Shown here piece after piece: positions 59,701 through 63,921 of a DNA stretch of 64,000 nucleotides (positions are counted from its first letter, which is position 1; each line of letters opens with the position of its first letter). The stretch is from Leptodactylus fallax. Lineage: Eukaryota > Chordata > Amphibia > Anura > Leptodactylidae. The stretch covers positions 124,001 through 188,000 of the forward strand of contig CAMRHE010000648.1 of the NCBI GenBank assembly GCA_947044405.1, written 5' to 3'. The notes under the pieces were generated by a model that saw nothing but the letters and a program-made list of their open reading frames with translations, had not been told where the DNA came from and searched no databases. The position numbers and the translations under genes are program-made.

Positions 59701-61372
59701 CACACCTTGTCTTTTTGGAAAAAGCTGTAGGTGCCGCCAATGTTTGCAGTAAATTCATTCATATAATAATATGAGGGACTATGGCTGGGGGAGGAGGTGT
59801 GTGTGTACATGAGCTCTGCAGAAGAAACATCTCAGGCATGTTATATGCACTAATGAGCTTTAAAAAAAAAAAAAACACAACATGTAGAGCAGTGATTCCC
59901 AAAGATATTACCATAAGGGAACCAAAGAAAAATGTCCTCCCTTAGGGAACCTCTACTTTAAATCTCAGCTCAACGAAATTTGTCATAGAAGTGATTAAAA
60001 CATCATATACTTAGGTCAAGAATAACAGATTGTTATTCCTGCCCCCATTTATTGGGGGTCCAGCAGCTGGGACCTTTAGGTTTCACATCTGCATTGAAGT
60101 CTCCATAGTTGGCGGACAGAAAACTAAGAGAATATGGTCTATGGGGTCCACGGATGTCCTCAGTTAATTGCTTTTTAAGCAGACAGGCTCTCTGTCTTTC
60201 GGATCCCCATGCGAACAACAAATAGCCAAACGCTAGCCGAACCTAGTGTAAGTCATCATAAGAAAAGGGGACCCCAGGTTACCTGTGTGAATGGAGCAGT
60301 AGTGTGCATACATGGCCTCCACTCCATTCACTATGAAACTGACTGCAAATGCCAAATACAGCTCTTCTCATATAAGTGAACGGAGCAGTAGCCATGTGTG
60401 CACATCACAAAATCGGAGACCCCTATTCTCCTGATCAATGGGGTTCCAGCAACTAGAGACTTATCCACTATCCTCTAAATAAGGGATAAGTCTTGTTAGA
60501 GGATAAACACATTTACATAATTTCAGTACAAGTGACAGCAGTTGCCATTGATGTTTTACCAAGGCATAAGGGAACCCCAGCAGGAAAACAGTGATCAGAG
60601 GAAAGAGAAATTTTATGGGCTCAAACAAAGTGTAGTAAACCATCCAGGATCTCATAATAGCAATAAAGCCAGAGAAATAATGGAGAGAGTTACAATATTT
60701 GTGAAAAAATTATATCATAAAAACACAAAAAACGAGAAAAATAAAATTTTAAAAGCTGAGTCAGTCTTGTGACACATTTTGTAACTCTATAAATTGTCCA
60801 ATATGTACCCTATTGTTACATATGATTTTTTTTTTTACTTTACCATCTAGCATATTGTAATCAATGGCACTCAGAATGGCTAAATGACAAACTCAGCTCT
60901 GCTACATCTCAATGAACTACTGGAGTGCTGTTCTCTTATAGGGAGAGATAGATGGTCCCAGATTATAGACTCTGATGGGCAGGGCTCTGCCGCTCCTGTA
61001 CTCTACCATCTTCAGCTTCTGCATTGGCATGTGACTCTACTTGTTTTTACCACTGTTTGTACCACAAACATAGAATTTGGGCCATATGAATTAATAATAA
61101 AAACTGGATTTTCTGGAGAAGTATGACCTCTCAATCTGACATAACAATCCCATTGATTTCAATGTGACTTTGATATGTCATTAGAGATTCACAAGGCACC
61201 CCAGTTTATGGACCCCTAAAAGATCTCCCAGATTGGACTGTAAAATGAGACATCACTCACCGCCGGGTTCTCGGATTGATTTCTCATACATTTCCTGATA
61301 TTTCTGAAAGGATTTGACATGTGCAGCGGCCGAGACCTCTGGTGCAGGAGGGAACGCATCAGGCGTAGACAT
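22256..61372 (-). CDS. ACSS2: acetyl-CoA synthetase, cytosolic/nuclear (18 coding exons)
   Basis: Ligates acetate to CoA through an acetyl-AMP intermediate, supplying acetyl-CoA for lipid synthesis and histone acetylation. Coding exons, 5' to 3' on the minus strand: 61372-61261, 57327-57132, 52296-52205, 52090-51987, 50708-50636, 50433-50358, 49182-49068, 32324-32187, 32063-31893, 31754-31621, 31108-30976, 30825-30769, 28033-27953, 26595-26487, 26262-26194, 25510-25334, 25129-25055, 22383-22256. They sum to 2040 nt, 679 residues plus stop, close to the 701-residue human protein. ANL superfamily motifs are intact: P-loop [11 protein letters not shown] (293-303), TFWQTET with the acetyl-pocket Trp444, [18 protein letters not shown] hinge (538-555), and PKTRSGKIMRR with catalytic Lys639. 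Ser637 corresponds to the AMPK-phosphorylated serine of human ACSS2. No mitochondrial targeting peptide is evident. The start was chosen because upstream in-frame sequence has no homology and the N-terminus aligns with ACSS2. Confidence 0.97.
24490..24814. repeat. T2-family copy (right end preserved)
   Basis: Carries gggggtcccagatgtcggac and ends GAAAACCCCTTTAA with TTAA at 24811-24814. The left terminus is not identified. Lies in the ACSS2 intron between exons 17 and 18. Confidence 0.5.
24815..24955 (+). repeat. frog SINE-like repeat (GCTGCGGAATATG)
   Basis: The phrases gattgtaagctctcacaagc, gcagggc, and gtaaagtgctgcggaatatg occur in this order in a dispersed repeat that I know from frog genomes. 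No clear tRNA promoter boxes in this copy. Inference from memory of the repeat, not from a search. Confidence 0.4.
25055..25129 (-). CDS. ACSS2: ACSS2 exon 17 (residues 613-637)
   Basis: Acceptor GTTCTAG, donor TCAG/GTAAGA. Encodes [20 protein letters not shown] then PKTRS; the split glycine that follows opens the catalytic GK of the next exon. Confidence 0.96.
25334..25510 (-). CDS. ACSS2: ACSS2 exon 16 (residues 554-612)
   Basis: Acceptor CACATCAG, donor CTAG/GTATTG. Encodes [20 protein letters not shown] and [21 protein letters not shown] poly-T tract of about 20 bases lies within 15 bases of the donor. Confidence 0.96.
26194..26262 (-). CDS. ACSS2: ACSS2 exon 15 (residues 531-553, hinge)
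   Basis: Acceptor TTTTTTAG, donor TCTG/GTGAGT. Encodes [20 protein letters not shown] then VS. The domain hinge aspartate and the conserved arginine of the TGRIDD motif are present. Confidence 0.96.
26487..26595 (-). CDS. ACSS2: ACSS2 exon 14 (residues 495-530)
   Basis: Acceptor TGTGAAG, donor GATG/GTAAGT. Encodes [20 protein letters not shown] and [11 protein letters not shown]. The YYVTGD motif holds the ribose-binding aspartate. The acceptor polypyrimidine tract is weak. Confidence 0.95.
26679..27572. mobile_element. inverted-repeat element with GACTATAAGACGC ends
   Basis: Left CCATATTTTGCTGGCCTATA leading into agacgcgtctgactataag; right tcttacagtccaaaaaatat then GG. The ends are imperfect inverted copies of a TATTTTTCGGACTATAAGACGCAC-like terminus, cut here to its recognisable parts. 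No transposase seen in 894 bp, and a T2-like fragment is nested near 26900. It starts only about 80 bp from ACSS2 exon 14. Confidence 0.5.
27953..28033 (-). CDS. ACSS2: ACSS2 exon 13 (residues 468-494)
   Basis: 27 codons, [20 protein letters not shown] then GEAEGYL. Acceptor CTTTAAG, donor CTG/GTAAGT. Confidence 0.95.
28989..30615 (+). mobile_element. complete Tc1-like DD38E transposon (Intruder-type)
   Basis: Termini CAGTACAGACCAAAAGTTTG and CAAACTTTTGGTCTGTACTG are flanked by TA (28987-28988 and 30616-30617). The terminal inverted repeats are very long, about 275 bp (28989 to about 29262, and about 30342 to 30615), with only a few mismatches. The right arm overlaps the 3' end of the transposase gene. 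The transposase frame is intact. Sits in ACSS2 intron 12, opposite in strand to the host gene. The near-identical arms and open frame indicate a recent insertion. Confidence 0.95.
29403..30452 (+). CDS. Tc1-superfamily transposase, DD38E, intact
   Basis: 349 residues, the usual length for Tc1 transposases. Residues 1-110 form the paired-type helix-turn-helix DNA-binding region with the GRPR linker (residues 59-62). The catalytic triad is Asp156 ([12 protein letters not shown]), Asp246 ([11 protein letters not shown]) and Glu285 ([17 protein letters not shown]). There are 38 residues between Asp246 and Glu285 instead of the 34 of classical Tc1, matching the DD38E family published as Intruder (IT). 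A glycine-rich [12 protein letters not shown] box is present. No stop or frameshift is seen, so the protein could be functional; expression is not shown. Confidence 0.93.
   Translation: MARKKQLSKEKRVAIITLRNEGQSVRKIGKTLKVSQSAVAKTIKRYKETGSHEDRPRKGRPRVTSAAEDKFIRVISLRNRRLTSAQIRDQVNATQSSSSRHISTTVKRRLCAAGLHGKIAARKPLLRTGNKQKRLVWAKEHKEWTLDLWKSVLWSDESKFEIFGSNHRVFVRRRKGERMDSTCLVPTVKHGGGGAMVWGCFAGDTVGDLFKIEGILNQHGYHSILQRHAIPSGLCLVGPSFIFQQDNDPKHTSRLCKGYLTKKESDGVLRQMTWPPQSPDLNPIEMVWGELDRRVKAKGPTSAKHLWELLQDCWKTISGDYLLKLIKRMPRVCKAVIKAKGGYFEEPRI
30769..30825 (-). CDS. ACSS2: ACSS2 exon 12 (residues 449-467)
   Basis: 19 codons, [19 protein letters not shown]. Acceptor TTTGCAG, donor GCG/GTAAGT. The DD38E transposon lies in the following intron. 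Confidence 0.95.
30976..31108 (-). CDS. ACSS2: ACSS2 exon 11 (residues 404-448)
   Basis: Acceptor TGGCAG, donor ACG/GTGAGT. Encodes [20 protein letters not shown] and [12 protein letters not shown]. Trp444 matches the acetate-pocket tryptophan that restricts acetyl-CoA synthetases to short acids. A T2-type repeat fragment starts right at its 5' side. Confidence 0.96.
31109..31395. repeat. T2-type repeat fragment beside exon 11
   Basis: Shares ctggaatttttt, cagtgcagttcattttggt and tgtcaagtgggtgg with the complete element at 50914-51309. The ends are degraded. Contains a C-run at 31208-31217. Confidence 0.5.
31621..31754 (-). CDS. ACSS2: ACSS2 exon 10 (residues 360-403)
   Basis: Acceptor TCCCCAG, donor AAAAG/GTACTA. 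Encodes [20 protein letters not shown] then [20 protein letters not shown]. Contains the YTAPTAIR motif. Confidence 0.96.
31893..32063 (-). CDS. ACSS2: ACSS2 exon 9 (residues 303-359)
   Basis: 57 codons. Acceptor CTTCACAG, donor TTA/GTAAGT. Encodes [19 protein letters not shown] core ([16 protein letters not shown]) and [12 protein letters not shown]. Confidence 0.97.
32187..32324 (-). CDS. ACSS2: ACSS2 exon 8 (residues 257-302, P-loop)
   Basis: Exactly 46 codons. Acceptor TTTCAG, donor CCCAAG/GTGAGT. Encodes [27 protein letters not shown] and the nucleotide-binding TSGSTGKPK signature. Confidence 0.97.
32862..33003 (-). repeat. DIRS inverted terminal repeat (element 3' side)
   Basis: Contains cactgggggacacagcacc and gcttggctccgcctcc-type sequence (ttggctccgcctccaggct), inverted at 38590-38731. 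The outer extra segment 32830-32861 (gtgggatttttgtgtactca...) is unmatched in the other repeat, the usual DIRS asymmetry. Confidence 0.92.
33127..33225 (-). repeat. DIRS internal complementary region
   Basis: 33127-33187 is an exact complement of 32830-32890 (61 bp). 33188-33225 is an exact complement of the last 38 bp of the element (38694-38731). The junction is at TTT, complementary to the AAA at both element ends. In DIRS models this region templates closure of the circular intermediate. Confidence 0.9.
33240..34006 (-). pseudogene. DIRS tyrosine recombinase remnant
   Basis: Recognisable blocks are [64 protein letters not shown] and [15 protein letters not shown]. The second active-site arginine (SSRA) is present. 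The histidine expected just before it reads phenylalanine, and the expected catalytic tyrosine position reads serine, so the enzyme is probably dead. A long minus-strand open frame (32996-34006) runs through it and into the internal complementary region. Confidence 0.8.
34130..34960 (-). pseudogene. DIRS RNase H and methyltransferase-like remnant
   Basis: RNase H pieces: [38 protein letters not shown] and [15 protein letters not shown]; the usual asparagine of QTDN is leucine here. Further on, [16 protein letters not shown] and then [20 protein letters not shown] follow the order of DIRS polyproteins. Several frame changes are needed to read through. Confidence 0.75.
35310..35950 (-). pseudogene. 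DIRS reverse transcriptase remnant
   Basis: Fingers and palm pieces: [34 protein letters not shown], and [20 protein letters not shown] followed by DDLLLKP. The catalytic YxDD box reads DFDD. At least three frameshifts lie between pieces. Confidence 0.8.
36070..37340 (-). pseudogene. DIRS gag-like region
   Basis: Pieces [53 protein letters not shown] and [13 protein letters not shown] match what I know of vertebrate DIRS gag C-terminal parts. Further upstream (37086-37340) is a basic, Ser/Arg-rich stretch with [16 protein letters not shown]. Broken by stops. Confidence 0.6.
38590..38731 (-). repeat. DIRS inverted terminal repeat (element 5' side)
   Basis: Inverted match of 32862-33003, ending ccagtgaagtagacgagaaa. 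It abuts a trinucleotide microsatellite directly. Confidence 0.92.
38732..38810. repeat. ATA/ACT trinucleotide microsatellite
   Basis: About 20 TAA units followed by about 6 ACT units, starting at the DIRS right terminus. Confidence 0.95.
39935..40116. repeat. large hairpin, about 80-bp arms
   Basis: Left arm tttgtagattgggagagtaa, then ctccg, poly-A, ggaggtatgg and gcgcttcacc; the right arm mirrors it. The apex is gactttattaaactcaatta with gagtttaataaagtc. Only a few mismatches and a loop of about 10 bases. It may be the inverted tail of a retroelement. The preceding 39540-39930 has no recognised content. Confidence 0.8.
40692..41192. mobile_element. GGCTACGTTCACA element with nested hairpin
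   Basis: Left aggctacgttcacatctgtg, with ggagtctccgtcg, and right gtgcaaacctagcata are loose inverted ends of the GGTTCACACTAG family. A separate hairpin is nested inside (about 40896-41103). Confidence 0.45.
40896..41103. repeat. large hairpin, about 90-bp arms
   Basis: Left arm aagaatcaatacttatcata, then ttcacaaaaaataac, then ataaattttattagtcag; the right arm is the inverse. The apex has aagttaaaaacatat / atatgtttttaactt. Very AT-rich. Confidence 0.8.
41205..41657. mobile_element. T2-like long inverted-repeat element with octamer
   Basis: The arms 41205-41370 and 41465-41645 are inverted copies sharing gagtctggagcactgagggc, tgaatgtaac and ctccacact. The right end is GTGACAGACTCCCTTTAA with TTAA at 41654-41657. 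The left arm has ATGCAAAT at 41298-41305. Left TTAA not preserved. Confidence 0.6.
41654..41888. mobile_element. palindromic MITE, gcagattttgct family, copy 2
   Basis: Left ggctgaggctacacattgcg, then gaaacgcagcttttt, is mirrored at the right by aaaaagctgcatttccgcaa and cgtggggcctctgcc. Shares its centre with the 17-kb copy and abuts the T2-like element directly. Confidence 0.65.
42110..42356. repeat. T2-family core fragment
   Basis: Contains ggggtcccagaggacaaacc and atcccctatcctgcggataa, ending caacccctttaca. Left end not defined. Confidence 0.45.
42679..43155 (-). repeat. SINE-like repeat between two direct repeats
   Basis: On the minus strand, about 42995-42930 reads tgccttacagcacttgagtc and gggttcgaatccgacc, a tRNA-type B-box region, followed by ggtttcctcccacatgcc, typical of a frog tRNA-related SINE. 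It lies between two direct copies (42679-42790 and 43047-43155) of a segment with gtcacctaatagcagtgc and ggcccaaacattgtca. Confidence 0.5.
43660..44650. mobile_element. long inverted repeat, about 280-bp arms, hammerhead-like centre
   Basis: Arms 43665-43985 and 44372-44648 are inverted copies. Shared phrases: gagataccgatatctaaaac, tgatttaaggtaaggaccag and taaccaaacctgcaaaaaa. Arm identity is high, with few changes. The single-copy centre (about 43990-44370) holds, on the minus strand, CTGATGA ... GAAACGCGTT. The layout resembles a Penelope-like retroelement copy with an inverted partial copy. Confidence 0.6.
44251..44284 (-). ncRNA. hammerhead-ribozyme-like core
   Basis: Minus strand reads CCCTGATGA, then an 11-base spacer, then GAAACGCGTT. 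CUGAUGA plus GAAA are the invariant core boxes of hammerhead ribozymes, which Penelope-like elements are known to carry. Helix II would be short and has a mismatch. Cleavage-site and helix I pairing are not demonstrated. Confidence 0.35.
45274..45762. mobile_element. T2-like TTAA MITE
   Basis: TTAA then AAGAGGTTGTCCAGGCAAAA at the left; TTTTGTCTGGACAATCCCTT then TTAA at the right. The roughly 20-bp ends differ at three positions. 489 bp including both TTAA, no coding content. Confidence 0.75.
46268..47914 (-). mobile_element. complete Tc1 (DD34E) transposon with long IR/DR termini
   Basis: Ends CAGTCATATGAAAAAGTTTG and CAAACTTTTTCATATGACTG are flanked by TA on both sides (46266-46267 and 47915-47916). 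The arms are about 211 bp; the outer 175 or so appear identical and differences occur only near the inner end. Each arm has an outer aaaagtttgggcacccc and an inner direct repeat (left arm gcaaaagtatgggcacc), the IR/DR layout of Sleeping Beauty-like elements. The transposase frame is open. Inside ACSS2 intron 7, same strand as the host gene. Confidence 0.95.
46494..47561 (-). CDS. Tc1 transposase, DD34E, intact
   Basis: The open frame gives 355 residues. Met16 ([19 protein letters not shown]) is the likelier start because Tc1 relatives begin there, giving 340 residues. The bipartite paired-like DNA-binding region carries the GRPRK linker. Catalytic residues are the Asp of [12 protein letters not shown], the Asp of [11 protein letters not shown] and the Glu of [16 protein letters not shown], with 34 residues between the last two. 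[12 protein letters not shown] box is present. No disruption seen, so it may encode active protein; transcription is not shown. Confidence 0.92.
   Translation of the reverse strand: MQVVLLFESPLKSGIMGSSKQLSNDLKTKIVQHSCSGEGYKNLSQRFNLSVSTVRNIVRKWKTTGTVLVKPRSGRPRKISERQRRRMVRTVKDNPQTTSKELQHHLAADGVTVHRSTIQHALHKEKLYGRVMRKKPFLKARHKQSRLRYAKAHLDKPASFWKKVLWTDETKIELFGHTKRRYAWRPKNTAFQEKHLLPTVKFGGGSIMLWGCVANAGTGNLVKVEGRMDSTQYQQILENNVQESVTNLKLRRGWIFQQDNDPKHSSKSTQAFMQRNNYNVLEWPSQSPDLNIIEHLWDNLKRAVHARRPSNLTELELFCKEEWSKIPSSRIQELIKSYRKRLEAVIFAKGGSTKY
49068..49182 (-). CDS. ACSS2: ACSS2 exon 7 (residues 218-256)
   Basis: Acceptor TTTGCAG, donor GTCCAG/GTAAAC. Reads [20 protein letters not shown] then [18 protein letters not shown]. 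It precedes the 16.7-kb intron that holds the DIRS and one Tc1 element. Confidence 0.94.
49241..49975. repeat. cluster of T2-family copies
   Basis: Starts TTAAAAGGGTTTCCCAGTCT at 49241. Then gatcggtgggggatccgaca, and a second imperfect palindrome from ttatcccctattgataggat (49703) to tcacctatcctatagatagg (about 49936), ending gggacaaccccaaagg. Two copies appear side by side between ACSS2 exons 7 and 6. Confidence 0.5.
50040..50342. repeat. T2-family copy next to exon 6
   Basis: Contains tgttggggatctaatcacag and its partly inverted partner, ending cttgggacaacacctttaa with TTAA at 50339-50342, only 16 bp from exon 6. Confidence 0.5.
50358..50433 (-). CDS. ACSS2: ACSS2 exon 6 (residues 193-217)
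   Basis: Acceptor TTTATAG, donor GAGAA/GTAAGT. Reads [20 protein letters not shown] then KKCSE. Confidence 0.94.
50636..50708 (-). CDS. ACSS2: ACSS2 exon 5 (residues 169-192)
   Basis: Acceptor TCTAG, donor AGCAG/GTAGGC. Reads [20 protein letters not shown] then LITA. The human counterpart is [20 protein letters not shown]. Confidence 0.94.
50914..51309. mobile_element. complete T2-like TTAA MITE (intron 4)
   Basis: TTAA then AAGAGGACCTATCACC at the left; GGTGAAAAGTCCTCTT then TTAA at the right. 396 bp including both TTAA. A related fragment lies beside exon 11. Confidence 0.75.
51310..51722 (+). repeat. possible LINE 3' tail
   Basis: A pyrimidine-rich stretch, then atgtttggcc- and tgtctgtatac-type phrases, ending with a T-run and cttaataaaatttaactg. 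It resembles an L1 3' UTR, but no coding part is attached. Weak. Confidence 0.25.
51987..52090 (-). CDS. ACSS2: ACSS2 exon 4 (residues 134-168)
   Basis: Acceptor TTCCTCAG, donor GTG/GTGAGT. Reads [20 protein letters not shown] then [15 protein letters not shown], a core strand-helix unit of the adenylating domain. Confidence 0.96.
52205..52296 (-). CDS. ACSS2: ACSS2 exon 3 (residues 103-133)
   Basis: Acceptor CTCCAAG, donor TTAG/GTATTC. Reads [20 protein letters not shown] then [10 protein letters not shown]. Confidence 0.95.
52440..52795. repeat. T2-family core copy (intron 2)
   Basis: gggacccccagagttcagga at the left and ggggggaaaaccaccactgg, ggtataagtgtctttgg at the right; loosely palindromic. 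Ends unclear. Confidence 0.4.
53060..53160 (+). repeat. retroelement tail with degenerate hammerhead-like motif
   Basis: atctgaccatgaaaaaggcc, then acaaca, then ggccgaaacatctc. GGCC/GGCC could form helix II, followed by GAAAC, but the CUGAUGA box is altered. Followed by tttgagtaaaccctaaaa. Confidence 0.3.
53610..54005. repeat. T2-family copy (intron 2)
   Basis: Left gttaaaggggttatgccatg with tatcctctatctataggatg, and right tattgtctatcctatggaga, are loosely inverted. Preceded by an A-run (53577-53601). Confidence 0.5.
54135..54430. repeat. degraded gcagatttgttgc inverted repeat
   Basis: aaggccagtgtcgcacgcag, agatttgttgc at the left; gcaacaaatctgccatgtgt at the right. An A-run lies near 54343. 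Family unclear. Confidence 0.4.
55377..55632. mobile_element. GGCCATACA element, second copy
   Basis: agctggccatacaattcaga at the left with gttggccaaaagctcattcg; the right has ggtttgaccgatattcatg and agtgtgtaccc. Related to 13113-13462. Confidence 0.45.
55640..57131. other. ACSS2 intron 2, nothing recognised
   Basis: No exon, hairpin or complete repeat found. A short gtaaagggagtctgtcagca at about 56271 is a T2-type terminus without a partner. Confidence 0.35.
57132..57327 (-). CDS. ACSS2: ACSS2 exon 2 (residues 38-103)
   Basis: Acceptor TTTTTGCAG, donor TATTG/GTAAGT. Encodes [29 protein letters not shown], and [19 protein letters not shown]. This is the N-terminal domain typical of acetyl-CoA synthetases. 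Confidence 0.96.
57690..57960. repeat. T2-family core copy (intron 1)
   Basis: gcgttatccacattctaaca at the left and ttagaaagtggataacccct then TTAA at the right; acgggacccccaccgctact in the middle. Confidence 0.55.
58014..58164. mobile_element. hairpin retroelement fragment with 16-bp target duplication
   Basis: The insert 58030-58148 has arms aaatcaggcgatacctttta and its inverse taaaaggtatcgcctgattt, then cttcactcttccactacttt and a ctactact tail. It is flanked by exact 16-bp copies of actaaggtggttaaag (58014-58029 and 58149-58164). The same unit lies at 63691-63815. Fits a truncated Penelope-like insertion; assignment is from memory. Confidence 0.65.
58166..58582. mobile_element. TAGAGATGAGC inverted-repeat element
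   Basis: Starts TAGAGATGAGCAAATT and ends AATTCGCTCATCTCTA. 417 bp with several ttcgattcgaa-type palindromic phrases and a CT run near 58338-58354. It inserted next to the hairpin element. A fragment with tagagatgag is at about 45855. Confidence 0.65.
58590..60070. other. ACSS2 intron 1, nothing coding recognised
   Basis: Fragment near 58735 (gttgggagttgtagtttcac) and a T2-type core at 59224-59500 (ggggggtcagccactggaac). No gene supported. Confidence 0.35.
60075..60250. repeat. GGTTCACACTAG family copy
   Basis: ttaggtttcacatctgcatt at the left, cgctagccgaacctagtg at the right, and ctatggggtccacggatgtc inside. Followed by a T2-type core to about 60490. Confidence 0.45.
61261..61372 (-). CDS. 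ACSS2: ACSS2 coding exon 1 (residues 1-37)
   Basis: ATG at 61372-61370, reading [20 protein letters not shown] onward to REPG. Donor GGCG/GTGAGTG. A possible acceptor CTGCAG lies about 16 bases upstream of the ATG, so the exon may continue as leader or be preceded by a non-coding exon. Confidence 0.93.
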
Positions 61373-61779
61373 GATGGCTATATAGCAACTGCAGATACTA
61401 ACAGGGTAAAAATATACAAACTGGGCTCTGCTCAAGGAGAGCAAAAAATGTGAATATAATAAAATTAACTAATAATGTTGCAAATTTCTAAATATTGAAT
61501 CAATCATATGCAACAGTTGCAAAGACATCAAAGTCTCATCTACAATCCAGAGATAACAGTACCAAATACAATGAGAGGGAGTGTGACAGTACACTACATC
61601 TACACATATGCAATACAGCAGTGTAGAGAAAGCAAGGCAACCATGCAGACTGAACACAACTTCCTATGCAACAAGCTGCAACAAATCCCATAAAGCACAA
61701 CCGTTAGTGAAAAAAAAAAAAAACTTTAAAACGATAAAAAACGTCTAAAACATTAAGCTTTGCAATCTGCAGCCCATGG

Positions 61780-62130
61780 AAGAAGCGCTGCAGAGAGTCA
61801 AGGCGACCCGCACCAGAAGAAAGTACTGAGTGAAGGAAGTTTCATTCAGTCCCCTGAGCCACAGGAAGGTGACAGGGACCTGGTGAATAAATGCAGGCTG
61901 AGGAGGAGAAGGAGGAGGGCAGTCTTCAAGCAGCTGCCGCGGGTGACAGTGTCCTCTGAGGAAGACCTGCGGGCAGCACCGTGCACAGGAGCTGTGAGGA
62001 GTCCTTCCTCATGTCCAGGTTTGACCCCACAGAGGAGGAGACTGCAAGACGCACAAAGAAGCGGCGCCTGTGTTCTCAGCTGCTCCAAGGCTCCCCCTGC
62101 TGTCTGGAGGAGCATATAGCGGCTCTGCTC
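61780..62130 (-). promoter_or_regulatory. GC-rich candidate ACSS2 promoter or 5' leader
   Basis: The only GC-richer stretch upstream of the ACSS2 ATG, with several CpGs in an otherwise AT-rich flank. It lies 400-760 bp from the start codon. A CTGCAG acceptor-like site about 16 bases before the ATG would allow a non-coding first exon here. No TATA box is assigned. Inference only. Confidence 0.4.
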
Positions 62131-62203
62131 TCTGTACATGGCGCTCACTGCTCTGTCACACATGGGTGTGGTTGATGATAAATACAAGCAGAAGGAAGGT
62201 TTG

Positions 62204-63915
62204 GTGTGTGAGGAAATATAGAGGGTAGTATATATACAGACTACCAGTAATATAGTGTGTGAGGAAGTATAGAAGGGAAAAAGTATGGAGGGTAGTATAT
62301 ATACAGACTACTAGTAATATAGTGTGTGAGGAAGTATAGAAGGGAAGAAGTATGGAATGTAGTATATATACAGACTACCAGTAATATAGTGTGTGAGGAA
62401 GTATAGAGGGTAGTATATATACAGACTACCAGTAATATAGTGTGTGAGGAAGTATAGAAGGGAAGAAGTATGGAGGGTAGTATATATACAGACTACTAGA
62501 AATATAGTGTGTGAGGAAGAAGTATGGAATGTAGTATATATACAGACTACTAGTAATACAGTGTGTGAGGAAGTATAGAGGGTAGTATATATACAGACTA
62601 CTAGTAATATAGTGTGTGAGGAAGAAGTATGGAATGTAGTACATATACAGACTACTAGTAATACAGTGTGTGAGGAAGTATAGAGGGTAGTATATATACA
62701 GACTACCAGTAATATAGTGTGTGAGGAAGTATAGAAGGGAAGAAGTATGGAGGGTAGTATATATACAGACTACTAGAAATATAGTGTGTGAGGAAGAAGT
62801 ATGGAATGTAGTACATATACAGACTACTAGTAATACAGTGTGTGAGGAAGTATAGAGGGTAGTATATATACAGACTACCTGTAATATAGTGTGTGAGGAA
62901 GTATAGAAGGGAAGAAGTATGGAGGGTAGTATATTACAGACTACTAGTAATATAGTGTGTGAGGAAGAAGTATGGAATGTAGTATATATACAGACTACTA
63001 GTAATACAGTGTGTGAGGAAGTATAGAGGGTAGTATATATACAGACTACCAGTAATATAGTGTGTGAGGAAGTATAGAAGGGAAGAAGTATGGAGGGTAG
63101 TATATTACAGACTACTAGTAATATAGTGTGTGAGGAAGAAGTATGGAATGTAGTACATATACAGACTACTAGTAATACAGTGTGTGAGGAAGTATAGAGG
63201 GTAGTATATATACAGACTACCAGTAATATAGTGTGTGAGGAAGTATAGAAGGGAAGAAGTATGGAATGTAGTATATATACAGACTACCAGTAATATAGTG
63301 TGTGAGGAAGTATAGAGGGTAGTATATATACAGACTACCAGTAATATAGTGTGTGAGGAAGTATAGAGGGTAGTATATATACAGACTACCAGTAATATAG
63401 TGTGTGAGGAAGTATAGAAGGGAAGAAGTATGGAGGGTAGTATATATACAGACTACTAGAAATATAGTGTGTGAGGAAGAAGTATGGAATGTAGTACATA
63501 TACAGACTACTAGTAATACAGTGTGTGAGGAAGTATAGAGGGTAGTATATATACAGACTACCAGTAATATAGTGTGTGAGGAAGTATAGAAGGGAAGAAG
63601 TATGGAGGGTAGTATATTACAGACTACTAGTAATATAGTGTGTGAGGAAGTATAGAGGGTAGTATATATACTGACTAACAGTAATATAGTAGTATAATGT
63701 TGTACCGTGTTAGCCATAGAAAGTAGTGGAAGAGTGAAGAAATCAGGCAATTCCTTTTAGAGGCTAACTGTATACTCTAAAAGGTATCGCCTGATTTCTT
63801 CACTCTTCCACTACCAGTAATATAGTGTGTGAGGAAGAAGTATGGCTGGTAGTATATACACAGATATACAGACTACCAGTAATATAGTATGTGAGGAAGT
63901 GTGGAGGGTAGTATA
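62204..63915. repeat. minisatellite with three-unit higher-order repeat
   Basis: Units of about 51-67 bp built on gtagtatatatacagactac and agtaatatagtgtgtgagga. Three variants recur in order: tatagagggtag; tatagaagggaagaagtatg; and gaagaagtatggaatgtag with taatacag. Together they give a period of about 170 bp. The array is interrupted by a hairpin element at 63691-63815 and then resumes briefly. Any long open frame through it is a by-product of the repeat. Confidence 0.9.
63691..63815. mobile_element. hairpin retroelement fragment inside the minisatellite
   Basis: agtataatgttgtaccgtgt, tagccatagaaagtagtgga, then arms gaagaaatcaggc and gcctgatttcttc with cactcttccacta. Same family as the insert at 58030-58148, here with more symmetrical arms. 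Array sequence cagtaatatag occurs on both sides. Confidence 0.65.
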
Positions 63916-63921
63916 TACATA

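Noticed and set aside
63217..63750. 177-residue minus-strand open frame
   Set aside because: It is a translation of the minisatellite; the repetitive peptide follows the repeat period and has no gene context.
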